Below, piece after piece: positions 17,024-24,471 of a DNA stretch of 64,000 nucleotides. The translations under genes were made by a program, and so were the position numbers. The DNA comes from Microbispora rosea (GTDB lineage: Bacteria > Actinomycetota > Actinomycetes > Streptosporangiales > Streptosporangiaceae), in NCBI RefSeq assembly GCF_900156315.1, contig NZ_FTNI01000012.1:124001-188000 (forward strand). Direction: 5' to 3'. The notes beneath the pieces were generated by a model. That model ran no database searches, was not told the origin of the DNA, and worked only from the letters and a program-made list of their open reading frames with translations. Each line of letters opens with the position of its first letter. Positions within the stretch are counted from its first letter, which is position 1.

Positions 17024-17986
17024 ATGGAACGAAACGGTCATGACGCACGGGTGTGGCTGGCGCTGGCGGCCGTGTACGTGGTGTGGGGCTCGACGTACCT
17101 CGGCATCGCGATCGCCATCCAGACCCTTCCGCCTATGACGAGTGGTGGACTCCGTTTCGTCGCGGCGGCGCTGGTTCTCGGCACGGTCCTGCTGGTCAGG
17201 GCCGTGCCGCTCCGCATGCGGTGGAGGGAGTTCGGGAGCGCCGCGCTCGTCGGGCTCCTGCTCCTCGCCGGGGGCAACGGCATGGTCGCCGTGGCCGAGC
17301 AGCACATCTCCAGCGGCCTGGCCGCGCTGCTCGTCGCCTCGACCCCGCTGTGGCTGATCGTGCTCAGGACGGTCTTCAGGGACCGGCCGCACGTGCTGAC
17401 GTTCGCCGGCGTGCTGGTGGGCTTCGCCGGAGTCGCCTTCCTCTCACTCAGGGGCGGCGGCGCGTCCGGCAGCGGGGCAGGCATCACCGTGGTGCTGCTG
17501 GGCTCGCTGTCGTGGTCGGTGGGCTCGTTTCTCTCCCCGCGGATCCCGATGCCGGCCAACCCCTTCGTGGCCAGCACGGTCGAGATGGCGGTGGGCGGCG
17601 TCGCCCTGCTGGTCATGGGCCTCGTGCAGGGCGAGCGGCTGCACCTCGCCACGGTGAGCTGGCAGTCGTGGACAGCCCTGGCCTACCTGGTGCTGGTGGG
17701 CTCGCTGGTCGGCTTCACGTCGTACATCTGGCTGCTCGGCCACGCGCCGATCTCACTCGTGTCCACCTACGCGTACGTGAACCCGGTGGTGGCGGTGCTC
17801 CTCGGGATGGCGGTCCTGGCGGAACCGGTCACCGCGGCCATGCTCGTGGCGGGAGCCCTGATCGTCGTGGGGGTCGCGCTGGTCGTCTCCACCGAACGCC
17901 GCGGCCGGCCCGCGACGCCGCCGGAAGAGGAGACCGCCGCGGGAGCCGGACGCGTCACGGCGTCCCAGCCGGCCTCCGAACCGTGA
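17024..17986 (+). CDS. EamA/DMT-family transporter
   Basis: 320 residues with ten hydrophobic segments in two EamA repeats. The N-terminal helix contains VYVVWGSTYLGIA, a hallmark of YedA-like drug/metabolite transporters. GGLRFVAAALVL and the second-repeat STYAYVNPVVAVLLG are also typical. A charged tail follows the last helix. The substrate cannot be read from the sequence. TATTGT at 17010-17015 lies 8 nt before ATG 17024 and there is no ribosome site, so a leaderless transcript is plausible. The TGA stop (17984-17986) is the first three bases of a 27-bp repeat. Confidence 0.9.
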   Translation: MERNGHDARVWLALAAVYVVWGSTYLGIAIAIQTLPPMTSGGLRFVAAALVLGTVLLVRAVPLRMRWREFGSAALVGLLLLAGGNGMVAVAEQHISSGLAALLVASTPLWLIVLRTVFRDRPHVLTFAGVLVGFAGVAFLSLRGGGASGSGAGITVVLLGSLSWSVGSFLSPRIPMPANPFVASTVEMAVGGVALLVMGLVQGERLHLATVSWQSWTALAYLVLVGSLVGFTSYIWLLGHAPISLVSTYAYVNPVVAVLLGMAVLAEPVTAAMLVAGALIVVGVALVVSTERRGRPATPPEEETAAGAGRVTASQPASEP

Positions 17987-18033
17987 GACCGATCCGGCTC
18001 GATGAACCCATGAGACCGATCCGGCTCGATGAA
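17984..18033. repeat. 27-bp-period direct repeat carrying the EamA stop codon
   Basis: A 23-bp sequence beginning TGAGACCGATCCGGCTC occurs at 17984-18006 and again, identical, at 18011-18033, with a 4-bp spacer. The first TGA is the stop of the EamA gene. Since the period is a multiple of three, copy 2 places another TGA in the same frame. Confidence 0.9.
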
Positions 18034-18277
18034 GCACGAGGGCGAAATCGGCAATTCGAGGCCATGACCGAATAAGGCACCTGATTTCGCTGCGATCTGC
18101 CGATCATCCCGCGGTATTCGCACGAGAAATGCGAAAGCGCCCCACGGAGGCCGGAGCGGGCGCCCCGATGGGGGCCGACTGCGAAATAGACAGAAGTCCA
18201 CTAACGTCACAGCCGCAACCGGATCATGACAGGACCCGGAAGGGTTCACTGACACTGCTTATGCGAGGAACCGCGGG

Positions 18278-18727
18278 ATGTTCGAGAAGTTCACCGATCG
18301 AGCGCGACAGGTCGTCATCCTGTCCCAGAACGAGGCCCGGACGCTCGGTCACGGCTCCATAGACACCGAGCACATCCTCCTCGGCCTGCTCCGTGAGGGC
18401 GGTGGCCTGGCGGCCCAGGTTCTCACGAGCCTGGGCCTGAGCCTCGAGGATGTGCGCCTCCGGGTCAAGGAGATCGTCGGCCACGGCCAGTCCGCCCCGC
18501 CGGAGTTCCTGCCGTACACCGCGGCCGCCGGCGCGGTCCTCCAGTCGTCGAACCAGGAGTCGGCGCAGCGCGGCCACGACCGCATCGGCACCGAGCACAT
18601 CCTGCTCGCGCTCCTCCGCGATCGCGGGAGCGTGGCGGCTCAGATCCTGGTCGCGTGCGGACTCGACAACGACAGGGTGGCGCGGGCCACGGAGGAGCTC
18701 GTCCGGCAGTACTACCCGGCCGGCTAG
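18278..18727 (+). CDS. Stand-alone Clp_N (ClpC N-terminal) domain protein
   Basis: 149 residues consisting only of the two Clp_N repeats of Clp[17 protein letters not shown] with [12 protein letters not shown], then a second [15 protein letters not shown]. The AAA+ domains are absent, and the stop is well supported because hisC ends on the opposite strand. Phe2 and an aromatic at position 80 (Tyr80 in EFLPYT) match positions which in mycobacterial ClpC1 bind cyclic-peptide inhibitors. Known stand-alone relatives such as mycobacterial ClpC2 act as sinks for such compounds; a decoy or adaptor-competitor role here is inference. The TAG stop overlaps the convergent hisC stop in a shared CTAG. Confidence 0.88.
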   Translation: MFEKFTDRARQVVILSQNEARTLGHGSIDTEHILLGLLREGGGLAAQVLTSLGLSLEDVRLRVKEIVGHGQSAPPEFLPYTAAAGAVLQSSNQESAQRGHDRIGTEHILLALLRDRGSVAAQILVACGLDNDRVARATEELVRQYYPAG

Positions 18728-19788
18728 GACGCCTGCCGGAACGCCTCGGCGGCGGCGAGGAAGACGTCGTTGGCCTCGCGGTCGCCGATGGAGATCCGGG
18801 CCCCCTCCCCGTCGAACGGGCGCACGGCGACGCCGACGGCCGCGCACTTCGCGGCGAACTCCATCGTGCGCTCGCCGAGGCGCAGCCAGACGAAGTTGGC
18901 CTCGGTGGGCGGGACGGTCCAGCCCTGCGACAGCAGCGCCTCCCTGACCCGGGTGCGCTCCTTGATCACGGTCTCGACCCGCTCCTGCAGCTCGTCCTCT
19001 GCCTGCAGCGACGCGATCGCGGCCGCCTGGGCGAGGTGGTTGACCGCGAAGGGCAGCAGCGTCTTGCGGACCGCCGCGGCCACCGGCTCGGGCCCGATCA
19101 GGTAGCCGGCCCGCAGCCCCGCCAGCCCGTACGCCTTGGAGAACGTGCGCAGGACGGCGACGTTGGGGCGCTCGCGGTAGAACGTGAGGCCGTCCGGCAC
19201 GTCCGCGTCCCTGACGTACTCCCGGTAGGCCTCGTCGAGGACGACGAGGACGTTCTCGGGCACGCGATCGAGGAAGCGCGTGAGCTCGTCGGCCCGGTTC
19301 ACCGTGCCGGTCGGGTTGTTGGGGTTGCACACGAAGACCAGGCGCGTCTCCGGCGTGATGGCGGCGGCCATGGCGTCGAGGTCGTGCGTCTCGTCGCGCA
19401 GCGGCACCTCGACCGCGTTGGCGCCCGAGAGGCCGACCAGCAACGGGTATGCCTCGAACGAGCGCCAGGCGTACATCACGTCGGCGCCGGGCTCGCCGAC
19501 CGCCTCGAGGATCTGCTGGGCGACCGCGACCGATCCGGCGCCCAGCGCGATGTGGTCGTACGGCACGCCGAACCGCTCGGCGAGCGTCTCGGTCAGCCGG
19601 ACCGCTCCGGGATCGGGATAGCGGTGGACCTCCGTGGCCGCCCGCGCGATCGCCTCTACCACCGACGGCAGGGGTCCGAAGGGGCTCTCGTTGGAGGACA
19701 GCTTGTAGGACCGGCCGTCCGGGGAGACCACGGCCTTGCCCGGCTTGTAGGCCGGCACGGTGTCGAGGATCGAGCGGAATCGAGGCAT
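18724..19788 (-). CDS. hisC: Histidinol-phosphate / aromatic aminotransferase (HisC type)
   Basis: 354 residues, class I/II PLP aminotransferase. [13 protein letters not shown] at the N-terminus and [11 protein letters not shown] are HisC-family blocks. [10 protein letters not shown] carries the PLP-binding Asp and Tyr. The Schiff-base lysine is Lys218 in [15 protein letters not shown]. The C-terminal Arg motif GARISIG binds the substrate phosphate or carboxylate. Away from other his genes, it may be a HisC paralogue or the aromatic aminotransferase (Pat) of Actinobacteria. A TATCGT box lies about 10 nt before ATG 19788, giving a very short leader. Confidence 0.88.
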   Translation of the reverse strand: MPRFRSILDTVPAYKPGKAVVSPDGRSYKLSSNESPFGPLPSVVEAIARAATEVHRYPDPGAVRLTETLAERFGVPYDHIALGAGSVAVAQQILEAVGEPGADVMYAWRSFEAYPLLVGLSGANAVEVPLRDETHDLDAMAAAITPETRLVFVCNPNNPTGTVNRADELTRFLDRVPENVLVVLDEAYREYVRDADVPDGLTFYRERPNVAVLRTFSKAYGLAGLRAGYLIGPEPVAAAVRKTLLPFAVNHLAQAAAIASLQAEDELQERVETVIKERTRVREALLSQGWTVPPTEANFVWLRLGERTMEFAAKCAAVGVAVRPFDGEGARISIGDREANDVFLAAAEAFRQAS

Positions 19789-19863
19789 GCCCTAACGATA
19801 GGAGATCCGCCTGGTCGGGGGGCACCCCGCACACCCCCTGTGGATGACCCTCCGGCCCCGGGC

Positions 19864-20340
19864 CTACTTGTAGTAGGCGTAGAGCGTCTTCCAGGTGCCG
19901 GCGTACTGGCAGTTGAGGGACGGCTTGGCGGCCTTGGCCTCGGAGCAGACCTTGAGCTCGACCTCGCCGACGTTCTTGACGGTGAAGGCGAAGGTCTTCT
20001 TCGCGCCGTACGAGCAGGTGCGGTAGTTGCGGTATGCCAGGTGCGGCTTGTTGGCGGCGTCGAAGTAGCTGACGCGGAACAGGGCCCAGCCACAGGTGGA
20101 CGACTTGTGGGTCAGGCTGGTGGCCTTGCCCGAGACCTTCACGTACGGCGCGGGCAGGCTCGGGTCGTTCTTGGCCGCGGCGATCAGCGAGCCGCTGACC
20201 TTGGCCTTCGACCCGCCGGCGTAGTAGGGGCCCCAGGACTTGGCGGTGGCGGCATGGGCGGCCGTCGCGGTGGCGAGCGGAGCGAGGGCCAGTATGCCGG
20301 CCGCGAGGGTGACGCCTGCGAGGGAGCGGGTGAGGGTCAT
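19864..20340 (-). CDS. Small secreted protein of unknown function
   Basis: 158 residues from ATG 20340, where GGA in AAAGGACC lies upstream; the frame could be read from 20394 but without a signal-peptide-like start. A classic Sec signal peptide (TRSLAGVTLAAGILALAPLA, then ATAAHA) ends near residue 30. The mature part (about 127 residues) is rich in Ser, Lys and Tyr and has paired cysteines (TCGWALF, RTCSYG, KVCSEA, LNCQYAG), suggesting two disulfides and a beta-rich fold. I do not recognise the family. It is upstream of, and divergent from, the secreted NodB deacetylase. Confidence 0.75.
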   Translation of the reverse strand: MTLTRSLAGVTLAAGILALAPLATATAAHAATAKSWGPYYAGGSKAKVSGSLIAAAKNDPSLPAPYVKVSGKATSLTHKSSTCGWALFRVSYFDAANKPHLAYRNYRTCSYGAKKTFAFTVKNVGEVELKVCSEAKAAKPSLNCQYAGTWKTLYAYYK

Positions 20341-20505
20341 GGCTGGGGGTCCTTTCCTCTTCGTTGCCGGCAGTGTGTCCCGGGGCGCTTTCAAAGCCCT
20401 TGACGCGCGCTGTACCGCGCCCTTCGCCTACCGCCGTCGCCTGGTCGGGCCGGGGTCCGCCGTTCCGATGACCATCTCATCGGGGTTTCACTAAGATCCA
20501 GCGGC

Positions 20506-21333
20506 ATGTGGCGGAAAGCGAGATTCGTGATGGCCGGCGCCTGCGCGGCGGCCGGCGTGTGCGTCGTCCCCACCGCGGCCGGACCCGCGACCGCCGCGGC
20601 CGCCCAGGCGACGGCCGTGACCGCGAAGACCGTGACCGCCGGGGCGGAGGCCACGACCGCGAAGGCCACAGCCGCGAAGGCCGCAACCCCTGCCACGGCG
20701 CGGAAGAAGGGCACGCCCTACTGCGCCCGATACAAGTGCATCGCCCTCACCTTCGACGACGGCCCCTGGCCCTACACCCCGGCGCTGCTCGACACGCTGA
20801 AGAAGCACAAGGCGAAGGCCACCTTCTTCCTCCTCGGCCGGAAGGTCGCCAACCGTCCCGAGCTCACCCGGCGGATCCACGAGGAGGGGCACGATATCGG
20901 CAACCACACCTGGAACCACCCCTCGCTCACCACCCTGTCGGACGGTGAGGTGTTCGAAGAGGTCTCCAGCACCTCGAACATCATCAACAAGACGATCGGC
21001 AGGATGCCGGACTACATGCGCCCGCCCAACGGCGCGACCAACTCCAGGGTCGCGGGCCTCATGTCCGATCTGGGGCTGCCGCAGATCCTGTGGACGGGGT
21101 CCACGCTCGACTGGCAGGCCCGCGACACCAAGGTGATCGCCAAGCGCACACTGAAGCTGGCCAAGCGCAACGGCGTGATCCTGCTGCACGACATCGTCCC
21201 CGAGACGGTCAAGGCCATGCCCGGCGTGCTCACCGCGCTGGAGAAGCAGCACTACAAGTTCGTCACGCTGACGACCCTGCTGCAGGGCCGCACGCTGCGC
21301 CCCGGCGAGGTCTACCCGCCCCGCGGCAGGTAG
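20506..21333 (+). CDS. Secreted polysaccharide deacetylase (NodB homology, CE4)
   Basis: Predicted metal-dependent removal of N-acetyl groups from peptidoglycan or another surface glycan. 275 residues. A signal peptide (RFVMAGACAAAGVCVVPTA) is followed by an Ala/Thr/Lys linker to about residue 68. The NodB domain shows TFDDGP with catalytic Asp84 and metal ligand Asp85. NHTWNHP supplies His134 and His138. The third motif is RPPNG instead of RPPYG, and LLHD holds the last conserved His. The stop lies inside the convergent acyltransferase gene (22-bp overlap). Confidence 0.92.
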   Translation: MWRKARFVMAGACAAAGVCVVPTAAGPATAAAAQATAVTAKTVTAGAEATTAKATAAKAATPATARKKGTPYCARYKCIALTFDDGPWPYTPALLDTLKKHKAKATFFLLGRKVANRPELTRRIHEEGHDIGNHTWNHPSLTTLSDGEVFEEVSSTSNIINKTIGRMPDYMRPPNGATNSRVAGLMSDLGLPQILWTGSTLDWQARDTKVIAKRTLKLAKRNGVILLHDIVPETVKAMPGVLTALEKQHYKFVTLTTLLQGRTLRPGEVYPPRGR

Positions 21334-22556
21334 GAGGCTCCCGGCGTCGTCTTCTCCACGTACGGCGCCGGCGGGGAGACCGCCGCAGAAACCGGCGCAG
21401 AAACCGGCGCAGACACCGGCGCGGGCATCGAGGACACGGGAGAGACGGCCGCCGTCTCCGCCGGGGGGACGCGGCCGGCGTCAGCCGCGAGCGAGCGGTC
21501 GAGGGCCGCGCGCATCCGGGGCTGCAGGGGCCGCTCGACCAGCCGGTGCACGCCGTACGCGACCACGAGCACCGCGGCGACGGCCAGCGGGAGCGTGAGG
21601 CGGCTGCCCAGCACCGGGTGGAGCCACTGGATGAGCAGGAACCCGACGTGGTGGTGGAAGAGGTAGAGCGGGTAGGTCAGGGCGCCGAGGACGGTGAGCC
21701 ACCGCCAGGCGATCCGGTCGAAGGCGCCGACCGCCACGAGGATCATCACCAGGAAGATCAGCGAGATCACGCCGGCCACGAGCGCCGAGCCCAGCGCCTG
21801 CCCGAATCTCCGGACCGCCAGTGGTTCCTCGCTCAGCGCCGTATAGAGCCCCAGGCTCCAGCCCACGCCCACGAACAGCCAGGGGAACAGCGACCCGCCG
21901 AAGCGGTGGACGAGGAAGAGGGCCATCCCCGCGATGAAATACGGCGCGCCGAACGGCACGAGCACCGCCTGCAGCAGGTCGGCGTTCACCCGGTCGGCGA
22001 CCGCCAGCAGCAGCACCCACGCCCCCATGAACGCCAGGCACCTGCGGTAGGTGATCCCCACGGCCGCGAGGCAGGCGATGAGGGCGTAGAAGACCAGCTC
22101 CTGCCACAGGGTCCAGTAGACGATCTCCAGGTCGCGTACGCCGAAGCCGTGCTGGAGCATCGTCACGTTGGCCAGCAGCTCGGGGAGGCTCGGCCGGTGG
22201 TCGGTGACCAGCCCGCCGAGGGCCAGACCGCCCAGGACGAGCACGCTCGCCCAGTACGCCGGGAACAGCCGGGCGATCCGCGACGCCGCGAAGTGGCCAG
22301 GCGTGCGGCCCCAGGCGCTCATCAGGATCACGAATCCGCTGATCAGGAAGAACAGGCGCACGCCGTAGACGCCGAAGACGGTCACCATGCTCAGCGCGGG
22401 GAAGGCGTTGGGCGTGCCCCAGGCGCGCGTCTCGCCGAAGTGGAAGAGGACGACGCCGAGAGCCGCGCAGAACCGCAGCAGGTCGAGCACGCGCAGCCGG
22501 GACGGTCCGGGAGGAATGGCCGGCGCATCGGTGATGCGCGGGGCCGCAGCCAGCAT
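21312..22556 (-). CDS. Acyltransferase 3 family membrane protein
   Basis: 414 residues from ATG 22556. About ten membrane helices. The family motif begins LRVLDLLRFCAALGVVLFHF, with the catalytic-type His, followed by YGVRLFFLISGFVILMSAWGR and RIARLFPAYW. Such proteins O-acylate extracellular polysaccharides, usually with acetyl groups. The C-terminal tail (about 365-414) is low complexity; a 12-bp tandem repeat at 21385-21420 encodes repeated SAPV units. The gene sits between a deacetylase and a glycan cluster, in keeping with glycan decoration. The longer reading to 22685 is not supported. Confidence 0.9.
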   Translation of the reverse strand: MLAAAPRITDAPAIPPGPSRLRVLDLLRFCAALGVVLFHFGETRAWGTPNAFPALSMVTVFGVYGVRLFFLISGFVILMSAWGRTPGHFAASRIARLFPAYWASVLVLGGLALGGLVTDHRPSLPELLANVTMLQHGFGVRDLEIVYWTLWQELVFYALIACLAAVGITYRRCLAFMGAWVLLLAVADRVNADLLQAVLVPFGAPYFIAGMALFLVHRFGGSLFPWLFVGVGWSLGLYTALSEEPLAVRRFGQALGSALVAGVISLIFLVMILVAVGAFDRIAWRWLTVLGALTYPLYLFHHHVGFLLIQWLHPVLGSRLTLPLAVAAVLVVAYGVHRLVERPLQPRMRAALDRSLAADAGRVPPAETAAVSPVSSMPAPVSAPVSAPVSAAVSPPAPYVEKTTPGASYLPRGG

Positions 22557-22712
22557 GGCCGGAATATATCCTGAAAGTTTCCTGTGAGTCGGGGCATTCA
22601 CCCAGCATGGGTGCGTAGCGTGCGCCTCCCGCGTCACAGGAAGAAATGGGGCAGGCCGGCCCGGCCAGACCCGCCTGTCGCGCATGCCGGCCGTCCCGCC
22701 GGGCTCGGCCGG

Positions 22713-23369
22713 TCAGGTACGCAGCATGGGCGGGTGCAGCAGCACGGCGGGGCCCCGGCGGTAGAGCATGGCGGGACGGCCGCCGTCCCGGGTCGTGGTG
22801 CGCCCGGTGGGCACGAGGAAGCCCTCCGTCTTGGTGACCTTCCGGTGAAAGTTTCGCGGGTCGAGCGGACGTCCCCAGACGATCTCGTAGACGCGGCGCA
22901 GCTCCGCCACGGTGAACTCGGGCGGGCAGAAGGCGGCGCCGAGCGAGGTGTATTCGAGCTTGGCCCTGGCCCGCTCCACGCCGTCGAGCATGATCCTGCG
23001 ATGGTCGAAGGCCATCTCCGTCAGCTCGGCCACCGGCTGCCAGCTCATGTGGGCCTCGGTGGACGCGGGCAGGTCGGGGGCGAGGCCCAAATAGGCCACG
23101 CTGACGACCCGCTGGCGCGGGTCGCGGTCCGGATAGCCGTAGGTCTGAAGCTGCTCCAGGTGGACCGGCGCCCCGGGAAGGCCGGCCCGTTCCGCCAGCA
23201 CGCGGGCCGCGGCGGCGGGAAGGTCCTCCTCCAGCTTGATGAACCCGCCGGAAAGCGCCCACCGGCCCTCGTACGGCGGCCGGTCGCGCCGCCAGACGAG
23301 GGCGCTGAGCTGCTGGGACCTGACGGTGAGCACGACCAGATCCACGCTGACGGGGATGCGCGGGATCAT
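22713..23369 (-). CDS. NUDIX-domain transcriptional regulator (NrtR-like)
   Basis: 218 residues from ATG 23369. The N-terminal NUDIX fold begins IPVSVDLVVLTVRSQQLSALVWRR and contains GRWALSGGFIKLEEDLPAAAARVLAERAGL. In this box the REUXEE core is changed to RVLAER, so metal-dependent hydrolysis is probably lost. The C-terminal third is the winged helix of NrtR (FTVAELRRVYEIVWGRPLDPRNFHRKV), then a beta wing RPAMLYRRG. NrtR repressors bind ADP-ribose and control NAD genes; none are next to it, so the target is unknown. Confidence 0.85.
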   Translation of the reverse strand: MIPRIPVSVDLVVLTVRSQQLSALVWRRDRPPYEGRWALSGGFIKLEEDLPAAAARVLAERAGLPGAPVHLEQLQTYGYPDRDPRQRVVSVAYLGLAPDLPASTEAHMSWQPVAELTEMAFDHRRIMLDGVERARAKLEYTSLGAAFCPPEFTVAELRRVYEIVWGRPLDPRNFHRKVTKTEGFLVPTGRTTTRDGGRPAMLYRRGPAVLLHPPMLRT

Positions 23370-23489
23370 GCCCAGCACGCTACAGGACGCGGGCCGCGGC
23401 TCGGACCGTCCTGACTGCGCCGGTCCGGCTCCGCGCGAGAGCTTCACCACCACATCACATCCCCGTAACCGGGTCTCGTGTCCCCGGAA

Positions 23490-23623
23490 CGTCGCCCGGC
23501 ATCATGCGACCGGCACAGCCCGGCCGGGACAGCCCGGCCGGCACAGCGCAACCGGCACAGCGCAACCGGCACAGCGCAACCGGCACAGCGCAGCCAGGAC
23601 AGCGCGGCCGATGCCGGGCGACG
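23490..23623. repeat. Seven-copy 14-bp tandem array enclosed by a perfect 14-bp inverted repeat
   Basis: Seven contiguous 14-bp units of consensus CCGGCACAGCGCAA occupy 23510-23607; copies 3-5 are identical, and copies 1, 2, 6 and 7 vary at one to four bases. The array is framed by CGTCGCCCGGCATC (23490-23503) and its exact reverse complement GATGCCGGGCGACG (23610-23623). A 9-bp direct repeat CGGAACGTC lies at 23485-23493 and 23631-23639, the latter overlapping the stop codon of the next gene. Frames through it lack the codon bias of genes. It could fold as a large stem with a repetitive loop. Confidence 0.9.
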
Positions 23624-23637
23624 CACAGCACGGAACG

Positions 23638-24225
23638 TCAGCGCGACTGCCCAGGCTTGACGTAGGTCACCCGGAGGTTCAGGTAGGCCGCCACGCCGGC
23701 GTCATGGCCGCGTACGGCGAGAAGGTTGCAGCAGTCGAGGTCGGCCGCGGGCACCACGACGTCGATCGCCCCGGCGGCGCACTTGCCGCTCTTGACGCTC
23801 TGCACGAGGTGGCCGTTGAAGTAGACCTGCGCGTCGTTGTCCACCGTGCCCTGGATGCGCACCGCCTGTGCGTCGCGCGGCAGGTGCAGCCAATGGCGCA
23901 CCAGGATGTCGGTGCCGACCGCCCACTGGGTCCTGACGTCGGTCTGGTTGTTCCACGAGCAGGTCCCGTTGGTGGTGCCGAAGCCCGCCTGCCCCTGCGG
24001 CCAGGAGCTGTCGTCGAATCCCCGCTCGGCGAAGCCCGGCACCTGGGTCGTGGCGGGCACCTGGCGGTAGGTCCAGCCCGTGCTGTTGTAGTCGAGCGCG
24101 GTGACGACGTTCGCACGTCCGCTCGCGGCCTGGGCGGCGGTCGCGGCCGGGGCGGCCAGGGCCATCGCGGCCACCAGCGCGCCCGCCGCGAAACCTGCGG
24201 GCAGGAGGTGACGAAGTCGGTTCAT
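23638..24225 (-). CDS. Secreted protein with a galactose-binding-like beta sandwich
   Basis: 195 residues from ATG 24225, with AAGGAG 7-8 nt upstream. The signal peptide is RHLLPAGFAAGALVAAMALA, with a likely cleavage after AQA near residue 34. The mature part has a jelly-roll pattern seen in the accessory domains of glycosidases: TTQVPGFAERGFDDSSWP, GTDILVRHWLHLP, VDNDAQVYFNGHLV and DLDCCNLLAVRGHD. Cysteines occur as a pair in CSWNNQ and KCAAG, and an adjacent CC. No catalytic domain is attached. Carbohydrate or calcium binding is inference. The neighbouring DUF4434 gene is on the same strand. Confidence 0.75.
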   Translation of the reverse strand: MNRLRHLLPAGFAAGALVAAMALAAPAATAAQAASGRANVVTALDYNSTGWTYRQVPATTQVPGFAERGFDDSSWPQGQAGFGTTNGTCSWNNQTDVRTQWAVGTDILVRHWLHLPRDAQAVRIQGTVDNDAQVYFNGHLVQSVKSGKCAAGAIDVVVPAADLDCCNLLAVRGHDAGVAAYLNLRVTYVKPGQSR

Positions 24226-24249
24226 GTGCGGTCTCCTTGTCGATCGTCG

Positions 24250-24272
24250 GATGCCCTGATGCGGCGGGCATC
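24250..24272 (-). promoter_or_regulatory. Short hairpin in the leader of the beta-sandwich protein
   Basis: GATGCCC (24250-24256) pairs with GGGCATC (24266-24272) across a 9-nt loop, about 25 nt upstream of the start at 24225. If transcribed, it sits just ahead of the AAGGAG ribosome site. Its function is unknown. Confidence 0.3.
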
Positions 24273-24471
24273 TCGGAACCGGCGTGGACGGGCCGGCCGT
24301 CGCGCCGCCTCCACAGCGAGATCCACTGGCGGCGGCGCAGGCAAAGGAGATCAGCGGGCGGCGCGGGCCACACGGACACCCCGCCGCGGCATTGTCCGTT
24401 CCTTGCGCGGACATTGCCATGCCGTGCTCATGACGCGGGGCAGGGCCGGGGGCAGACCGGCTCGGCGGGGG

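Noticed and set aside
18224-19834. 536-residue frame on the minus strand over the Clp_N and hisC genes
   Set aside because: It reads hisC in the wrong frame and is Arg/Gly-rich; hisC and Clp_N have clear families in their own frames.
23490-23623. CRISPR array
   Set aside because: The units are contiguous with no unique spacers, and no cas genes are near.
23478-23660. 60-residue frames through the 14-bp repeat array
   Set aside because: They are simple translations of the repeats without a ribosome site or family.
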